64,000 nt of DNA from Fistularia commersonii (GCA_037954325.1 JBBMNZ010000018.1:14935001-14999000); one strand, 5' to 3'. Positions 1 through 11,904 are shown, counted from the first letter of the stretch. Made by a program: numbers and translations. The notes: generated by a model not told the origin, from the letters alone.

Positions 1-12
1 TCGCTTGTTTAC

Positions 13-91
13 CGTGGAAGACGCTGTTGTCGGTCAGGAAGTGTCGTCGGTACTGCGGCTCCCCTTTTCGGTTCACGACCCAGGCGCTCAT
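13..91 (-). CDS. First coding exon of an unidentified gene (partial)
   Basis: Read on the minus strand, an ATG at 91-89 sits in a near-ideal Kozak context (GCCGCCATGA) and opens a 26-codon frame (MSAWVVNRKGEPQYRR, then HFLTDNSVFH). It ends one base into a codon at a GTAAAC splice donor (first intron bases 12-11). The rest of the gene lies left of the window. I do not recognise the family with confidence. The piece FLTDNSVFH is faintly like the start of METTL2/METTL8 methyltransferases, but that is too short to rely on. The combination of Kozak context, clean frame and in-phase donor is what supports a real exon. Confidence 0.5.
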
Positions 92-149
92 GGCGGCTTC
101 TGGAAAGTGTAAAGAGTGAAGAAGTTAAACTAAGGTCATTGGTTCGGCC

Positions 150-290
150 ATTCGGTCATTCATTTTCCGGTCCGCTTATCCTTTGCCCGGGGTCGCGACC
201 CTGCTCGCAGGGAAACACATGGAGACGTTCACTCTCATTCAGGCGTCACATTCACTCATTCATTCATTCACCTTCCATGCAGAATCATAA
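150..290. repeat. Common fish interspersed repeat fragment
   Basis: The stretch has the 'ccattcattttc...gcttatcc...gggtcgcg' layout followed by 'tcactcattcattcattcac', a pattern seen many times in teleost genomes. A related copy lies near 35090-35190. It has no coding potential. Confidence 0.5.
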
Positions 291-298
291 GATAGGAT

Positions 299-560
299 AT
301 ACTTTCTCAACCCCCATAGGTGAAACTCTTAACAATTACAGTATCAATAAATATGGGTATAAATAGAGAGACAATTAAAAGATAGTAAAAGACATCCACA
401 AATACATAGACAGCAGAGTGAACAACAACAACAAGGATAGGAACAGACAACAGAATGGGAAAAAAAACAGCAAGGGTGAGAATAGACAACCAACAGCAAT
501 GACAAACATAAACAGGATGTGCACGGAGTGAGAACAAGGATAAAACAAAAAAAAGACAAG
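299..560. repeat. Interspersed repeat shared with 44920-45200
   Basis: Blocks such as 'acaacaacaacaaggata', 'cagcaagggtgagaatag' and 'caatgacaaacataaacag' recur in the same order and spacing at 45010-45180 in HINFP intron 8. This is a dispersed element, probably a non-LTR retrotransposon or SINE tail. The short open frames on the minus strand here are low-complexity and not genes. Confidence 0.6.
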
Positions 561-639
561 TAAGATAAGGCGTGACTCTTGTAAATGGGAGAGTTAGCGA
601 GCGCGGGAGCCCAGATGCATCGCCGGACGGTCTAAGTTG

Positions 640-840
640 TGTGCCGTCCAGGCTTCTGTTCTACTGTCTGTTCGGACTGTGGGAGGAACCTGCAGAACCC
701 CGAGCAGACAAGGAGGGGGACAACATGGAGACTCCGCAGAGGAATCCATTACATTACATTACATTTGGCAAACGCTTTTATCCAAAGCGACTTACAATAG
801 AGGACATAGGGACTGCAAATACACTTGCAGATCCACACCG
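640..840. repeat. Fish interspersed repeat (AAGCGACTTACAAT core)
   Basis: Positions 745-800 contain the 'acatttggcaaacgctttt' and 'tccaaagcgacttacaat' cores of a very common teleost repeat. Positions 670-735 carry the equally common 'gactgtgggaggaac...ggagactccgcag' motif. A second copy of the latter is at 35865-35930. Confidence 0.6.
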
Positions 841-1429
841 CGGACCTTCTGGCTGTGAGGTGGAGGCGCTAACAGAGGTCACTGAAGGTGAGGGCCATAC
901 ATGGAGGGTAAATGCTCCGCGAAGAACGTCGACACCATCAAACATCACATCCACCGGTGGAACCCGGACCCCCCGCCACGACACGCCGCCTCCCATCCAT
1001 CTCGCCGCCCCTTTTTCCATTTCCTCCTTTGAATTTCCTCCACCACATGTTCTCATCCATCTTCTTTCAGGTTCTGCTCCGACTTCCTCCTGATCACTTT
1101 CCACTGTTAATGCGGGAGCCGCCTCTTCCCCACCTGTTGCTCGGCTGTGATTTACAGCTTCCGACACACACACACACACATTGCGGGTTTCCTCCACGAG
1201 GGTTATTGGCGTCTGGAGCCGGCTGACCTGGGCAGACGTCCCTCTGCGGTTCCACAGGTCAAAGGTCAAGTACTTTCCTTTCCGTTTGAAGGCCTCCAAC
1301 CTCCGACCCGCCCCCGAAGCGTTTGATGTGAGCGGCGCTTTGAACGCGGCGTGATGATAAAGCTGCTTTATTTGACACCCGTGTCGTGATGAATGAAAAC
1401 CCGGAGGACAATCGTTCTCCGCAGAACGA

Positions 1430-1930
1430 TGTCGGCGTGGAGAAAGGCGCGAGAAAAGACTGAGATGATTGGGGATAGTAAATATATTGGTAGACAGATG
1501 CTAGAATTGGAGGTCTGAAGACCAAAGAGAAGATTGAAGGACATAGTGAAAGAGGATATGAAGGTAGTTGGTGTGAGAAAGGAGGATCCAAAGAATAGGG
1601 TTTGATGGAGAAGGTTGGTTGGCTGTGGAGATCCCTGAAGGGAAAAGCCCAAAGGAGATGAAGAATTTGTCACAGGGGTGCAGGACATGTATGACCAAGA
1701 AAGTGATGACTGAGATGGTTCGGACATGAACCCTCCTCTGCTCATGTCCAAACACTGGAGAAGATCTGGGTAGAAGGTTCCTGAAGGTAGAGCTGGTAGT
1801 TGGTGTGAGAAAGGAGGATCCAGAGAACAGGGTTAGATGGAGAAGGTGGATCGCCTGTGGAGACCCCTGAAGGGAAAAACCAAAAGGAAAAGAAGAAGAT
1901 TTGTGCTCTATGTATAACAGAATGTGACAA
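1430..1930 (+). repeat. Duplicated non-LTR retrotransposon 3' end (RTE-like)
   Basis: Two tandem copies (about 1500-1650 and 1752-1905) share 'gttggtgtgagaaaggagga', then 'gatggagaaggt', then 'ctgtggaga.ccctgaaggg', and end in GAAG-rich tails. This is the 3' end of a LINE abundant in fish. Related fragments occur at 39190-39240 (-), 39660-39860 (+), 48185-48330 (-), 57105-57320 (-) and 61440-61680 (+). Assignment to the RTE clade is inference. Confidence 0.65.
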
Positions 1931-3860
1931 TAAAGATATTTTTTTCTTCTAATTTCCACAAGTCTTTTCTGATATTCCCACATCCACTTGCGTTCCAGAT
2001 CCTGGAGTCGTCAGTGTCTATTTTGGGTTTGTTCACGCTTCCGCTGCGATCTAAACGCTGCGCAGATTAGTAAAATGACGCTTTGCCATCCTCCTGATGC
2101 TGGCGTCCTCGTCCTCCACGGAAAGGCCCGGACGGAGGAAAGCGAGCCTGCGCTCTGGGAAAGAGAACGACTTAAAAATAAAGGATGCCCGCGGGTTAAA
2201 TGTTTCGCTGGAGTGGAAGCCTGAATCAGATGGAAGCAACAGGATGAAAGAGCTTCATCTGAGCGGATGCTTCTGACTCCCACGGGCTGCTGCCAGGATT
2301 CCTGCCATGATCTACTTTGAGCGCTATTAAAATATTGCTGATTAGTAGTAAATCCGTTTAAGTGCAAACGAATCACTCGGAGCGGACCTCGGCAGAAACT
2401 ACCAGGCTGGAACCAAGATGAAGCTCCGGATTTCGCGTTTACGATTCCATCGGTTTTACAGGAAGCGCCGGTGACGACCGGTGAAGATGCCGGAAGTATC
2501 TATCTGCAGCTACACCTCACATCTCACGGGAGGAACCTCCGGCGGACCACGACCAGGCCAGACGGTCTGTTCATTTTCCAAAATCCACGTATGCAATGCA
2601 GCTATTGTGCATGTTTTCAATGAGCAGCGATAATTTAGCCGTAAACTGAGACCTGTTCTTCTGCTCCTTGCTTGTTTGGACAGAAACAAACAGGACCCGG
2701 CGCTGCTGCATCTTGCAGCACAGGTGCAATGAGGAAAAATGGCGCCATCTTCCAGCTACCGCTTTTAAGGAGACGGTTTTATTGCATTTCAATGCAACCA
2801 ACAAGCAAGGTGAAACTATTATTCCTTTGTGATTCGTTATTTAAATGACGGTTATCGACATCCGGCTGTTTTTTTTTCTGCATCCTGTCTGATTGCGGTG
2901 GTTTTGCAGTATATGAGCGATGTATCCGTGCGGCCGTCAGCCTGCGGGTTCTGAATGAGATATTAAACAACTCTAACAGAGTCATTACAAGCGAACACGT
3001 GGCAGACAGCGTTCTGCACACAAACACAGGCGTCGTCGTGTTTTACGCGGTCGTCCGTCATTCAAACAACAACCCTGGCAACCCCGTGTTTATCAGCGTT
3101 AAACGTCGGAGACTTTACAACCCTACTATGACGCACAACGCTGTGTGTCGTAGTAACGTGTGTGTTTACGAATCGGCCGGTTACATGTTATTACGCTGTG
3201 TTCGATCACACACTCCACGTTAAAGGTGGACGTGCTCTTGTGTGTGACAATGTGCCACCGGAAAATTCAATTTTTTCCTGATACGTGACTTTGACATTTC
3301 TGCGTTCACTGGCTATTCGCGCCGCCGGCAACATTTCACAAGCTCAGAGGAAGCGCCTCCTTGCAGTTTTGATTTATGGCGTGGGAGAGTTGAGAAGTAA
3401 CGTGCGTATAAAGCTGTCACCGGCGCGGCAAAGCAAAAAAGTACAATTGCCTTTGAATTGAAATGAGGCACGAGTGTAAAGCTTGGAAATGCAACCCCTT
3501 GAGGAAAGCACCGGAGTGAGCGAGTGAACTATCGTAGCAGGACTGTTTGTCAGAGGAAATGAGGAGCCTGGAACCGCTTGCAGAACGGAGAGCAAACACA
3601 AACAGATCCTCCACGGCCCACGCCGAAATCCTATTGGCTCATGAGATCTCAAAGCAGCTAAAGAGCAGCTAAAGATTAAAAGATTCAAGCATAAAGATTG
3701 TTGACATTTTAAATATTAATATTTATCAATATTTAAAAGAAAATGATTTTTTTTTTTTTTTTTTTTTTGGATAAGCGGCAGACGATGGAGATTTGATTTT
3801 TTGAGTTTTCGCTAAATTAATTCACACAGTTTCCTGTAAACTTTTTATATATAGTATGCT
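1931..3860. other. Gene-free interval
   Basis: No open frame here has splice context or recognisable protein similarity. The stretch is mixed unique-looking sequence ending in a 20-base T tract near 3749. I see nothing else to annotate. Confidence 0.5.
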
Positions 3861-3871
3861 AGTCAAATTAT

Positions 3872-4070
3872 GCGGTGGTTAGCACTTCCGCCTCACAGCG
3901 AGAAGATCCCGGGTTGGATTCACGCGAGGTTTTTTTTTTTTGTTTGGCGTCTCCATGAATGGCTGAATGTCTCTCCATGTGGCGCTGTGGTGGATCCGGG
4001 GTGAACCCGGCCGTTCGGACAGACACAGCGACCAAAAGCAGGACAAGCGATATGGATAATCAATGAATAA
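3872..4070. repeat. tRNA-like SINE or fish repeat fragment
   Basis: The segment begins 'gcggtggttagcacttccgc' and continues 'ctcacagcgagaagatcccg'. This resembles an internal Pol III promoter region (A-box-like, then a degenerate B-box-like 'gggttggattc'). A tail 'gacaagcgatatggat' follows, typical of fish interspersed repeats. It is degraded. Confidence 0.5.
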
Positions 4071-4214
4071 ATTCATGTAGAGTTTGAAAAAATCTGCATC
4101 CCATAAGTGCTCCAAAACACATGATCATTCCCTTTAAAAATGCCGCCACAATAACACGTTTGTTTGATAACCATCTATAACCTTAAAACACTTGATAGCC
4201 TTAACATTGACAAT

Positions 4215-4345
4215 TTATATTTTATTGTATTTCTTATTCTCCCTCCTTCCTACTATTATCTATTACTGTTATGTTTTTGCTTGAAACTCTGGCACAACAA
4301 TTTCCTTTGGGATAAATAAAGTTGTTATCTCATCTCTCTCATCTA
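4215..4345 (+). repeat. LINE 3' tail fragment
   Basis: This contains 'ttgaaactctggcacaac' and 'aatttcctttgggataaata', the same 3' end as at 36759-37016 (+) and, inverted, at 34055-34265 and 44707-44870. The family ends in short TTCTTA/TCATC tandem repeats, as L2/Rex1-like non-LTR elements do. Clade assignment is inference. Confidence 0.65.
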
Positions 4346-5840
4346 TAGGAAGAGCCTATGTTTGCTCGAAACGTCATGCGATATATTCGGCGTTATTTGT
4401 AAAATAAATGATCTTGCATTTTTGTTTTCAGTTGCTTTCAGTTTTTAAATGCATCACCAGAGTTGTGAGACAAACTCGAGTGTTTGTCGTTAGATGTGCG
4501 GCCCGTAAAAACAAGGTTAGCAGTGTGTTTGCACCCGTGTAGCAGCGCGTTACCGTCATCGCCGACGCAAAAACTGGATTCTCACTTACATCTCACAGAC
4601 TGAAAGGCAGGAACGAGACGTCGTAAGGTGAAATCGTCCAGCCGGGGCGGGTTTGCCGGGGGCTTCGGCCTGATAAGGAGACAGAGCGGACCTATAAGCA
4701 GTGAGGTTACCCAGAGGTCGGAGTTGCGATCGGAAAGGCCGGGATGGCGAGTTTGTCTATCTGAGCTCACCAACAGTGACATGACAGAGCTGTAAATCCA
4801 GAGAGTGCTGCAGGAACCTGTTGCCGCTCTGTATCTTCACTAAAGGTGGATCACATGACCCAAAGTATGTTCCGTGGAGACGTCTCGCTTTCGGAGGAGA
4901 AAGGTCGTAATCTATTTCAGGAGGACTCTTCCACCGCTTCGCTTGAAATCAGGTCTCCACTAGTTGCGCTTAATGCTCTGACCGATAATTCATTTTCCGC
5001 CGGAGTTATTCTGTTGGAGGCCGCGTGGACCGTATGCTACGGCCTGCGCCGGTCTCACATTTCAACGTTTGATCGCCGTCTCTGAAGCAAGCGAATACCT
5101 GTCGGACCGTCACAACACCTACATTTAAAATGTCCAATTCTGCATGATGCATTTAAGTTTGCGTCTTTTTTTTTTTTGTCTTTCACTGTATCAAACACCT
5201 CTCAGGTATATTTTCCGTCCGGTTCGCCTGGTCGGCTCCGGCTTCCCCGCCCTTTTCCTTCCACCAAGAAACTTCAATTATTCAGGTCGGATCACAGCAC
5301 CCACAGAGGGTCATGTTTCCACTCCCACTATCCCACACCAGCAAGCCGATACACTGCTCACAATACTCCGCTCACAGAACAAGGGAATCACTTACTGCTC
5401 AAGCATGCCTTCACACACACACACAAGCGATGCACTCCACCGCATGTGGGTACAGTATTGGATGGAACTCAGAGTTTGTTCCTGCCGGAGTGTTTGTCGT
5501 AGTTGCTGGTGTAATCCGATGTCTTCTGAAGTAAATCCAAATGAAAAAGAGCAAATTAAAATGACTGACTTTGAACCCGAGGCTGATATACCTGGATCGG
5601 CTTACATCGACGAGGATACGTGTGTTATGAGCTGCAGAGTGTATGTTTACAGCTCAAGTTGTGTTTTTGGGATCCGTTTATGTCTTGCTTTCCACCGGCG
5701 CTGCCTCTGCCGCTTTAAATCTCTGTCTTTCACACCAGTCCAATTACAGGCAACCTCTCAAATCAAATCAAAAAATTCCCCAAGGACTCGGGTCTGGGAC
5801 GGGGGAGTGCCCCATCTCTTTCTCCCACGGATGGCTACCG
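4346..5840. other. Gene-free interval
   Basis: There is no recognisable gene. A 235-codon frame on the plus strand at 5144-5851 looks accidental: it begins in a T tract, has low-complexity content and no supporting splice sites or family similarity. A short CA run lies at 5414-5425. Confidence 0.5.
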
Positions 5841-5849
5841 GCTGGGTGT

Positions 5850-5920
5850 AATAAAGGCCTTTGTTATGCTGCCCTGCTGCAAACCTCTGTTATTGAGGCA
5901 CAATGGCAAAGGAGCACCAT
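5850..5920. promoter_or_regulatory. Enhancer-like cluster of SOX-type motifs
   Basis: Within about 60 bp there are four SOX-like HMG-box motifs in both orientations: CCTTTGTTA (5858-5866), CTGTTATTG (5887-5895), ACAATGG (5900-5906) and CAAAGG (5907-5912). The sequence is unique-looking and sits in a gene-free interval. Its function as an enhancer is inference. Confidence 0.3.
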
Positions 5921-5930
5921 GTGAGGAGCA

Positions 5931-8065
5931 AAAAAAAAAAAAAAAAAAAAAAAACGCTTCACCGGAGATGAGCGGCGATTATCTTTCCCGGGACCCGAGA
6001 AGCAAAGATGATGACCGCAAGACGAGGGCGGTCACATCGGCTCTGCTGAGGTGAAAACAACACTCAACTCCGATAGTCTAGGAGCGGTTTGTGAACACAA
6101 GGGTTAAAGTTTCTGCAGAATACACCTCGTGTCCGGGCAACAAAATACACAACTACTGCAGAGATCCGGTTGGAGGCATCCTCCCATCAGTGAACACGGG
6201 AAAAAGACAGCTTTCAGTGTCCAAGAGAATAAACTCAGAAAAGTATACCTTCGTTCCAACAGACGCATGGTTACATATAATGTCATGTTGTTATCCCGGA
6301 ATAATCCAGCTGCTGTCAAGCCCTCCAGGTATCACATGAAGCATCACGAGATTACTTACTTTATATCACTTCACCCTCAGATTCAGAACTCCCGCCTTCA
6401 GAACTTGTGAAGGTGACCGAAAGTGTAATTCTTCAGGTAATAGATGTCCATGGCTGCTATCAGTTTGCACTCCTGGCAAGACACATCCTAACAACCTTGC
6501 TGGCAGGAGCAAGTACCTTCCACTACCTCAAACAAGCCTTTTCAAACCACTACTACTACCAGTGTGGGAGCAGGGGGGGTTGTGGAAAACATGGAACAGA
6601 CTTTGAAGGGACTGACTGAGCTTGTGTTTCTTTTCCACAGGGGGCAAGAGTTGTATGCACGCATTCTGCAACAACATTTGGACGTGCGCCTTCAAGAGAA
6701 TGTTTGACGAGCTTTTTAGAAATGAGCGACCTGGGCAAACTTCTTGTTGGCTGCACCAGAGAGAGCGCTACCCGTTGGAGGTATTTTCCAGGGATTTGTA
6801 AAACCAACATTACGGCATGTCACAAAAGCACATTACCCTCGGAAGCACGACAGCAAAAAATAGAACATGACCGTAATGGATATGGATACAAGAAGTCAAA
6901 TCCAGATCGGGAAACCGGTTTCCACTGAGGGGGAAATCAAATATGAGGTTACGGCGAAATTAAATCCCCTTCCACAACACAACACATTCTCCGCAGCGGC
7001 CGGCGTCATAAACCCCCGCTGGCCGGCTGTGCCGTGGTTTCCCTCCCACTCCTCCCTCAGTGACAGTTCAAAGTCTGGCAGCAACAGCCATCGGCCCTGA
7101 ATACACCTTACAATTTAAACCAGGCGACCAATCCAAAGCCTTGTCAGCCGTAACAGTCACTAGTAACATTTGCACAACAAAAGAGACTAGCTGATTCATC
7201 AACCCCCCGCCACCCGCCCCTCCCCTCTCCTTCGGCCCCTTTCGCTGTTACCCCGACCCCCCCCCCCCCCTCGTGCCTTTGTGCTCGGACCCAAAAATCC
7301 CCCTCTACCCCCCGTGATCCTCCTCCCCTCCGCGCTAATCTCCTTGAGCCCATTGCATTGACTGGCCGACTACACGCTCTCCCCGCACCGGTCCTCGGCA
7401 GAGCCTCCGCCTCCTTCCAGGAGGAAGGTGGACCACAATCACAAAGCAAATAAGAGGAGCAAGTGTTGTTTTTCTTCTCAGAGAAAAACCCACATGAGCG
7501 TAATCCCAAAACAAAAAGGAAATCTGCAACGGAGGGGGCGGGTATCTAGAAATATATATGATCTACTCATGAGCTGGAGTGGGAAAACCTAATTTCTGCA
7601 TTACTCAACAATTCTACGACGATGTGATGTTACGAGCGGCAGCGACGTCTAAACTTTGTCCAATTCCCAGCTTCGGCTGTTAAACAAAGTAATGTCACAG
7701 TGATCATCACTGCTTTCAGGGCCTGCTTATATACAACCACACACACACACACACACTGTATGGAAGGTTCCTATGGGGTTTGAAAGAGGCCAATATAGAG
7801 TTTAGCCCTTCAGTACACGTTGTATTTTCCCATTTGGTGTTACTATAGCAACCCCGATCCCACAGGGGGGACAAGTGGACCCCCGTCACCCCCTCTGCAC
7901 GCCCTCCCTCTCCATTTTAAACATCAACATGCCCCGCCCCCTTCTTACTGCGGCGTCTCAAACACACAGCAGCGCCACGGATTAAATCACAAAACTTTGC
8001 TCCGAGTGTAAAGCAGAGCGTGAAGATAAATAAGTCTTTATATATAACGTGAAAAAGTCACAGCC
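5931..8065. other. Gene-free interval with homopolymer and CA runs
   Basis: It contains an A tract (about 5931-5954), a C-rich stretch (7255-7270) and a short CA run (7737-7756). The stretch 6940-7130 looks unique and might be conserved noncoding DNA, but I cannot test that. No gene is supported. Confidence 0.4.
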
Positions 8066-8096
<31 letters not shown>

Positions 8097-8098
8097 GG
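8066..8098. repeat. T10-G23 homopolymer junction
   Basis: Ten T residues run directly into 23 consecutive G residues. The G run could form a G-quadruplex. It lies 85 bp beyond the stop codon of the C3orf33-like gene, within its likely 3'UTR or flank. Confidence 0.85.
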
Positions 8099-8182
8099 TC
8101 ATGTGACCTGACTCGTATTTCTCAGATGGAATCATGCTCTATCTAATAATACGGCTCGGGATTATTTTGGATCCTCCGAGCA

Positions 8183-10980
8183 TCAAGTCCTCCTGAAGAG
8201 TCTCCTCAGCAATCTGGAGAAAAGGTTGTCCCGTAAAGCCTTGGAGATCCTCTCCAGCAGGCCGTCCTCCTTCCACAGGCCTCGACCTTTTCTCTCGGCC
8301 TTGACCTCCGCTTTGTGCAGCCGTCGTCGGAGCCGCCAGCGGAGGCGAGAGTCTGGGACGAGTCCTGCGATGGGCGCGGTGCGAGCCAGACCGAGCATGA
8401 GGACCTTCTCGTTGATAGAGTAGCTCCACATTGACCCCTGCTGGAGAGAGCGGGAGGTCGTGAAATAAACTCGCCGGCTTCCCGGATCCATCTTCTAAAT
8501 CAATAAGATCCACGCGGGCGCCTGCGGGGGAGATTCTTTTTAATATTGTACCTCACCTTGCTCTGGGCCACGACGCAGTGCAGCGCGTCATCCTCCCTGC
8601 TGATCAGCTTCAACCACACAGTCTGGGCGGGAAAGAGGTTCTCCTGCAGCCACTGCCTGCCCTCCAGAGTCAACTCCACCCCTGCGAGGTGAACCGGCAA
8701 AGGGGGCTCGCATTTACCTGAGGAGACACGTGAACTAAGAAACTGTGGTTCCCTAAACACAATAATCATGGGGTCTTGTTTTAAGGACGGGTTCAATTCT
8801 TCCACTGTACACGACTGACCAATTTCTAGTTCCAGTCTACTTTGCTTAGTCCACTAGCAACCATTTGGTCTTTAAAAACCAAAGTGTATCTATTTTCATA
8901 TAAAGAAATAATCCGATTTGTACAATTATGCCTGCTGTGTACTTCTTCCTCTTTCTTTCTAGGATATTTTGGTTAAATCAAGGTTAAATGCATGAAATAT
9001 AAACTTCACCGCTGGTACTGAGTGTCTTGCTCACTGTTAATAAATCACATATCACCTGTTTTAGAAAGCCCCGCTGAGGGCAGCGAGGGCGAGTTAATAC
9101 CGTGGAGCACTTTGGTCCGATCCGTCAAACATCACCACTGAGCGCTCTCAAATAAAACCCTGTCGTTCCACATTAGCAGAAAGCACTAGAGTTGAGTGCG
9201 ATAAATATGTCTATTTCTATTTTACACAAGGAGGCTGTTAAAAATGTAGGTCAAGAGGACAAACCCGACGCTGGAAATTGCGACTCGGGAGTTCGTCCTC
9301 CACACTGCTGTTGCTGACGGACTTTTCTACGCTTGGGTTTTATTACCCGATGAGGGCCATGATTTCGTAACAGAGCTAACAAGCTTTCCTTCCGGTCTCA
9401 ATATGGGTCCGGCTTTAAAACAACTAAAAACTCAAATAACGTTTCGGGGAAGATGCACAACATAGTTTTCCCTCCTTTGATGACGTACAGGACTGTCTCA
9501 GAAAATTAGAATATTGTGATAAAGTTCTTTATCTTCTGCAATGCAATTACAAAAACAAAAATGTCATACATTCTGGATTCATTGCGAATGAACTGAAATA
9601 TTGCAAGCCTTTTATTATTTTAATATTGCTGATTATGGCTTACATCTTAAGAAAACTCAAAAATCCTGTCTTAAAATATTAGAATATCATGAAAAAGTAA
9701 TTTTTGTTTTTTTTAATTCCATTACAGAAGATAAAGAACTTTTGTCAAAATATTCTAATTTTCTGAGACAGTCCTGTATGTGTGTGGACGAGGGTGTATT
9801 TTAAAGGGGTTCATCAAAAGGATGAATTTGTCCTTTGTTACAAACGGAGGTGAAGGTCACGAACCGCATCAGAACCAAAGCGGGATCCAGGCCCGTGGAA
9901 GCCCCGTCCGTCATTTACACATCGGTTAAGCAGAGACGCGACCACGTGCACAAACTCCCGGTTGCAGGACGAGAACTCCTGAAATCTGTGTTTTCATAGG
10001 ACGGCTTACCAGGAGCTTGGCTGGTGAAAGTCCGGCCTGCAGGTTTGCACGGCTGATAGGCGCTACGGTGAAAGAGGCAGCTAGAAACGGTGTGTTTTCA
10101 GGTAAATGGTTTCATTTTAGCAGATTTAAAGTGTCTACTAATTTATTGTAACAGCATGGAGGTGAGTGGATTCTGATGAAAAATAACCGGTGGGGTCAGG
10201 AAGGCCTTTTCAGAGGCTCCACTTTACCTTTACGCTTTGACAGTAAAGGAGAGAGGAGCGGGATGTGAATGGGGACGTGTTCCACCTGGAGTCCTCTCGC
10301 CGTGATCGAGTGAACTTTCCCACGCAGGCTGACGTTGCTCTCAAAGAAATGAGCCGGGATCTCAGCCGCCGATTGAAATTTGGTGATCTGGAGCCGGCGA
10401 TTGAGGTGGGGGGAAAAAAAAAATGCAGATATTGGATTGAAATCTACATTCTATGGCACACATTTTATTCATTTTCATTTTTGTGAAGGTGGTTCTGGGA
10501 CAGTTAAAAGGGCACCGGGCTTGAAAATTGAATGTTTACATTGGCTGATTTTACAAAGAGCTTCTCACCAGTCTGACGCTCCTCGCTATCACAACCACGC
10601 CAGCAACGGCCAGGCCAACGCTCAAGCTCTGCGGGACAAGAGAGGGTTCGGATGTGACAGGGTGAAGGTGGGGCTAAGCTCCTAATGTGCAGCTTTGCAG
10701 CGACATGCAGATCATAAGCGTCTGCTGCAGTGACTGGCAGGACAGAGTTGGACGGGATCTCAAGAGTTTCTCAGATAAGCGTGTTGAAGGCAGGAGGCTG
10801 CTCTCTGCAGAGACCGGGCCGCTGCACGGAGGAAACTCCTACCCGCACCACCGTGAGGTGATCATCTGCCAGCTGAGATATTCTAGCCACGATGTTCGGG
10901 GCCGACGCGTGTTCCTGCCCTCGGCTTCCACGGTCTCCCTCGGCGTCTTCGGTTTCTGTTTCTCCAGAAGTGCCCGGCAT
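8183..10980 (-). CDS. c3orf33: C3orf33 homologue (membrane-anchored SNase/OB-fold-like protein)
   Basis: Five minus-strand exons: 10843-10980, 10569-10628, 10228-10387, 8557-8717, 8183-8440. They join with matching phases into about 258 residues (human is about 294). Exon 1 encodes PNIVARISQLADDHL, the conserved N-terminal motif. Exon 2 (20 codons) is the hydrophobic segment LSVGLAVAGVVVIARS, a likely membrane anchor. Exon 3 carries SLRGKVHSIT...LQVEHVPIHIP, exon 4 HLAGVELTLEGRQWLQENL, and exon 5 the basic tail KAERKGRGLWKEDG. These match human C3orf33 in order. The exon 5 acceptor is CAGCAG (NAGNAG), so 8437 is an equally possible boundary. The start is the ATG nearest the conserved motif. 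The molecular role is not well established; the staphylococcal-nuclease-like fold is family knowledge. Intron 3 holds a Tc1/mariner-type element. Confidence 0.88.
9488..9776. mobile_element. Non-autonomous Tc1/mariner-type element (MITE)
   Basis: This is a 289 bp element with a perfect 28 bp terminal inverted repeat starting CAGGACTGTCTCAGAAAATT. Near-perfect pairing extends to about 55 bp. It is flanked by TA on both sides (9486-9487 and 9777-9778), the target duplication typical of Tc1/mariner. There is no transposase frame. It lies in intron 3 of the C3orf33-like gene. Confidence 0.88.
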
Positions 10981-11900
10981 GTTGTTGACGCTCCGGTTGT
11001 GTCGCCCCGCCTCCTGCAGCGGGGAGGAGCAGGAAGGAGCCTCTCTGTGCAGGCAGTGGAAAAACCAACACCACCACCTATGTTTTGTACCTGCAATGAG
11101 AAAACCCAAGGATGTTTTGATATTTCACTTAATTATATTGATCTAGAGTCTTGCTGTTTATTCATTTTTGACCAAAAAAGCGGTTGGAAGCGTCTCCCTG
11201 GGTGGGTTCCTCTGAGGTCGCTCACCTGCAGGGCGATCACACCTGGCCGCTGGTTCCAATCCCACGGGGTCGGCGTGAGCAGCGTTGCACGTTTAACTCG
11301 GCCACCGGGTCCTTTTACAACCCCGTCGGCGTGATGCGTTAACGGGGTGAAGCGACCTCACAGTCGAACCTTTGCTTCCCCTCAACTGTAATGTCAAGCA
11401 CAAACCAACAACACACTCACCGCAGCTACCGGCAGCTTCGACCGAGTCCTTCACGAGTGATATAATGGATGCCAGAGCATGCACCGTTAACACTAACCTG
11501 AAGAGTACTCGGAATTCTGATGCGCCGATGGATCCATGGGATTAAATGCCACTGTGAGCACTCAGGTTATTTCTGTTTAACCACAGCAGGAATGTGACGA
11601 TCACTAGGTAACCGATGAGTTGAATCCATGTACTGCGCAATCACATTTCATTGTGGAGCTTTTGACGCTCCCATGTGATCCAGCAGGACCTTCAGCGCTG
11701 AATTTATTCCAGACATGGTTGCTCGTGTTAAAAGTATCGGGCAGGACGTCAGAAACGGAGACTATATGCTTCTTTAAATGGGAAGAGGTGTCACACAAAA
11801 TAATATTAATGACAAAATAACCAACAACAGATCGGTGCAATTCCAGACCAAATTAGTCGAAGAGACATTTGATATAAATGATGTACATATATGCATGAAT
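10981..11900. other. Intergenic interval upstream of the C3orf33-like gene
   Basis: The first ~70 bp upstream of the C3orf33-like ATG are GC-rich and may hold its 5'UTR and promoter. The remainder shows no gene. Plus-strand open frames over 10687-11334 are antisense to exon 1 and are not supported. Confidence 0.45.
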
Positions 11901-11904
11901 GAAT

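Noticed and set aside
5144..5851. Plus-strand 235-codon open frame
   Set aside because: It starts in a T tract, has CA-run and low-complexity content and no family similarity; likely chance.
10687..11334. Plus-strand 215-codon open frame
   Set aside because: It overlaps, antisense, exon 1 of the C3orf33-like gene and includes intronic sequence.
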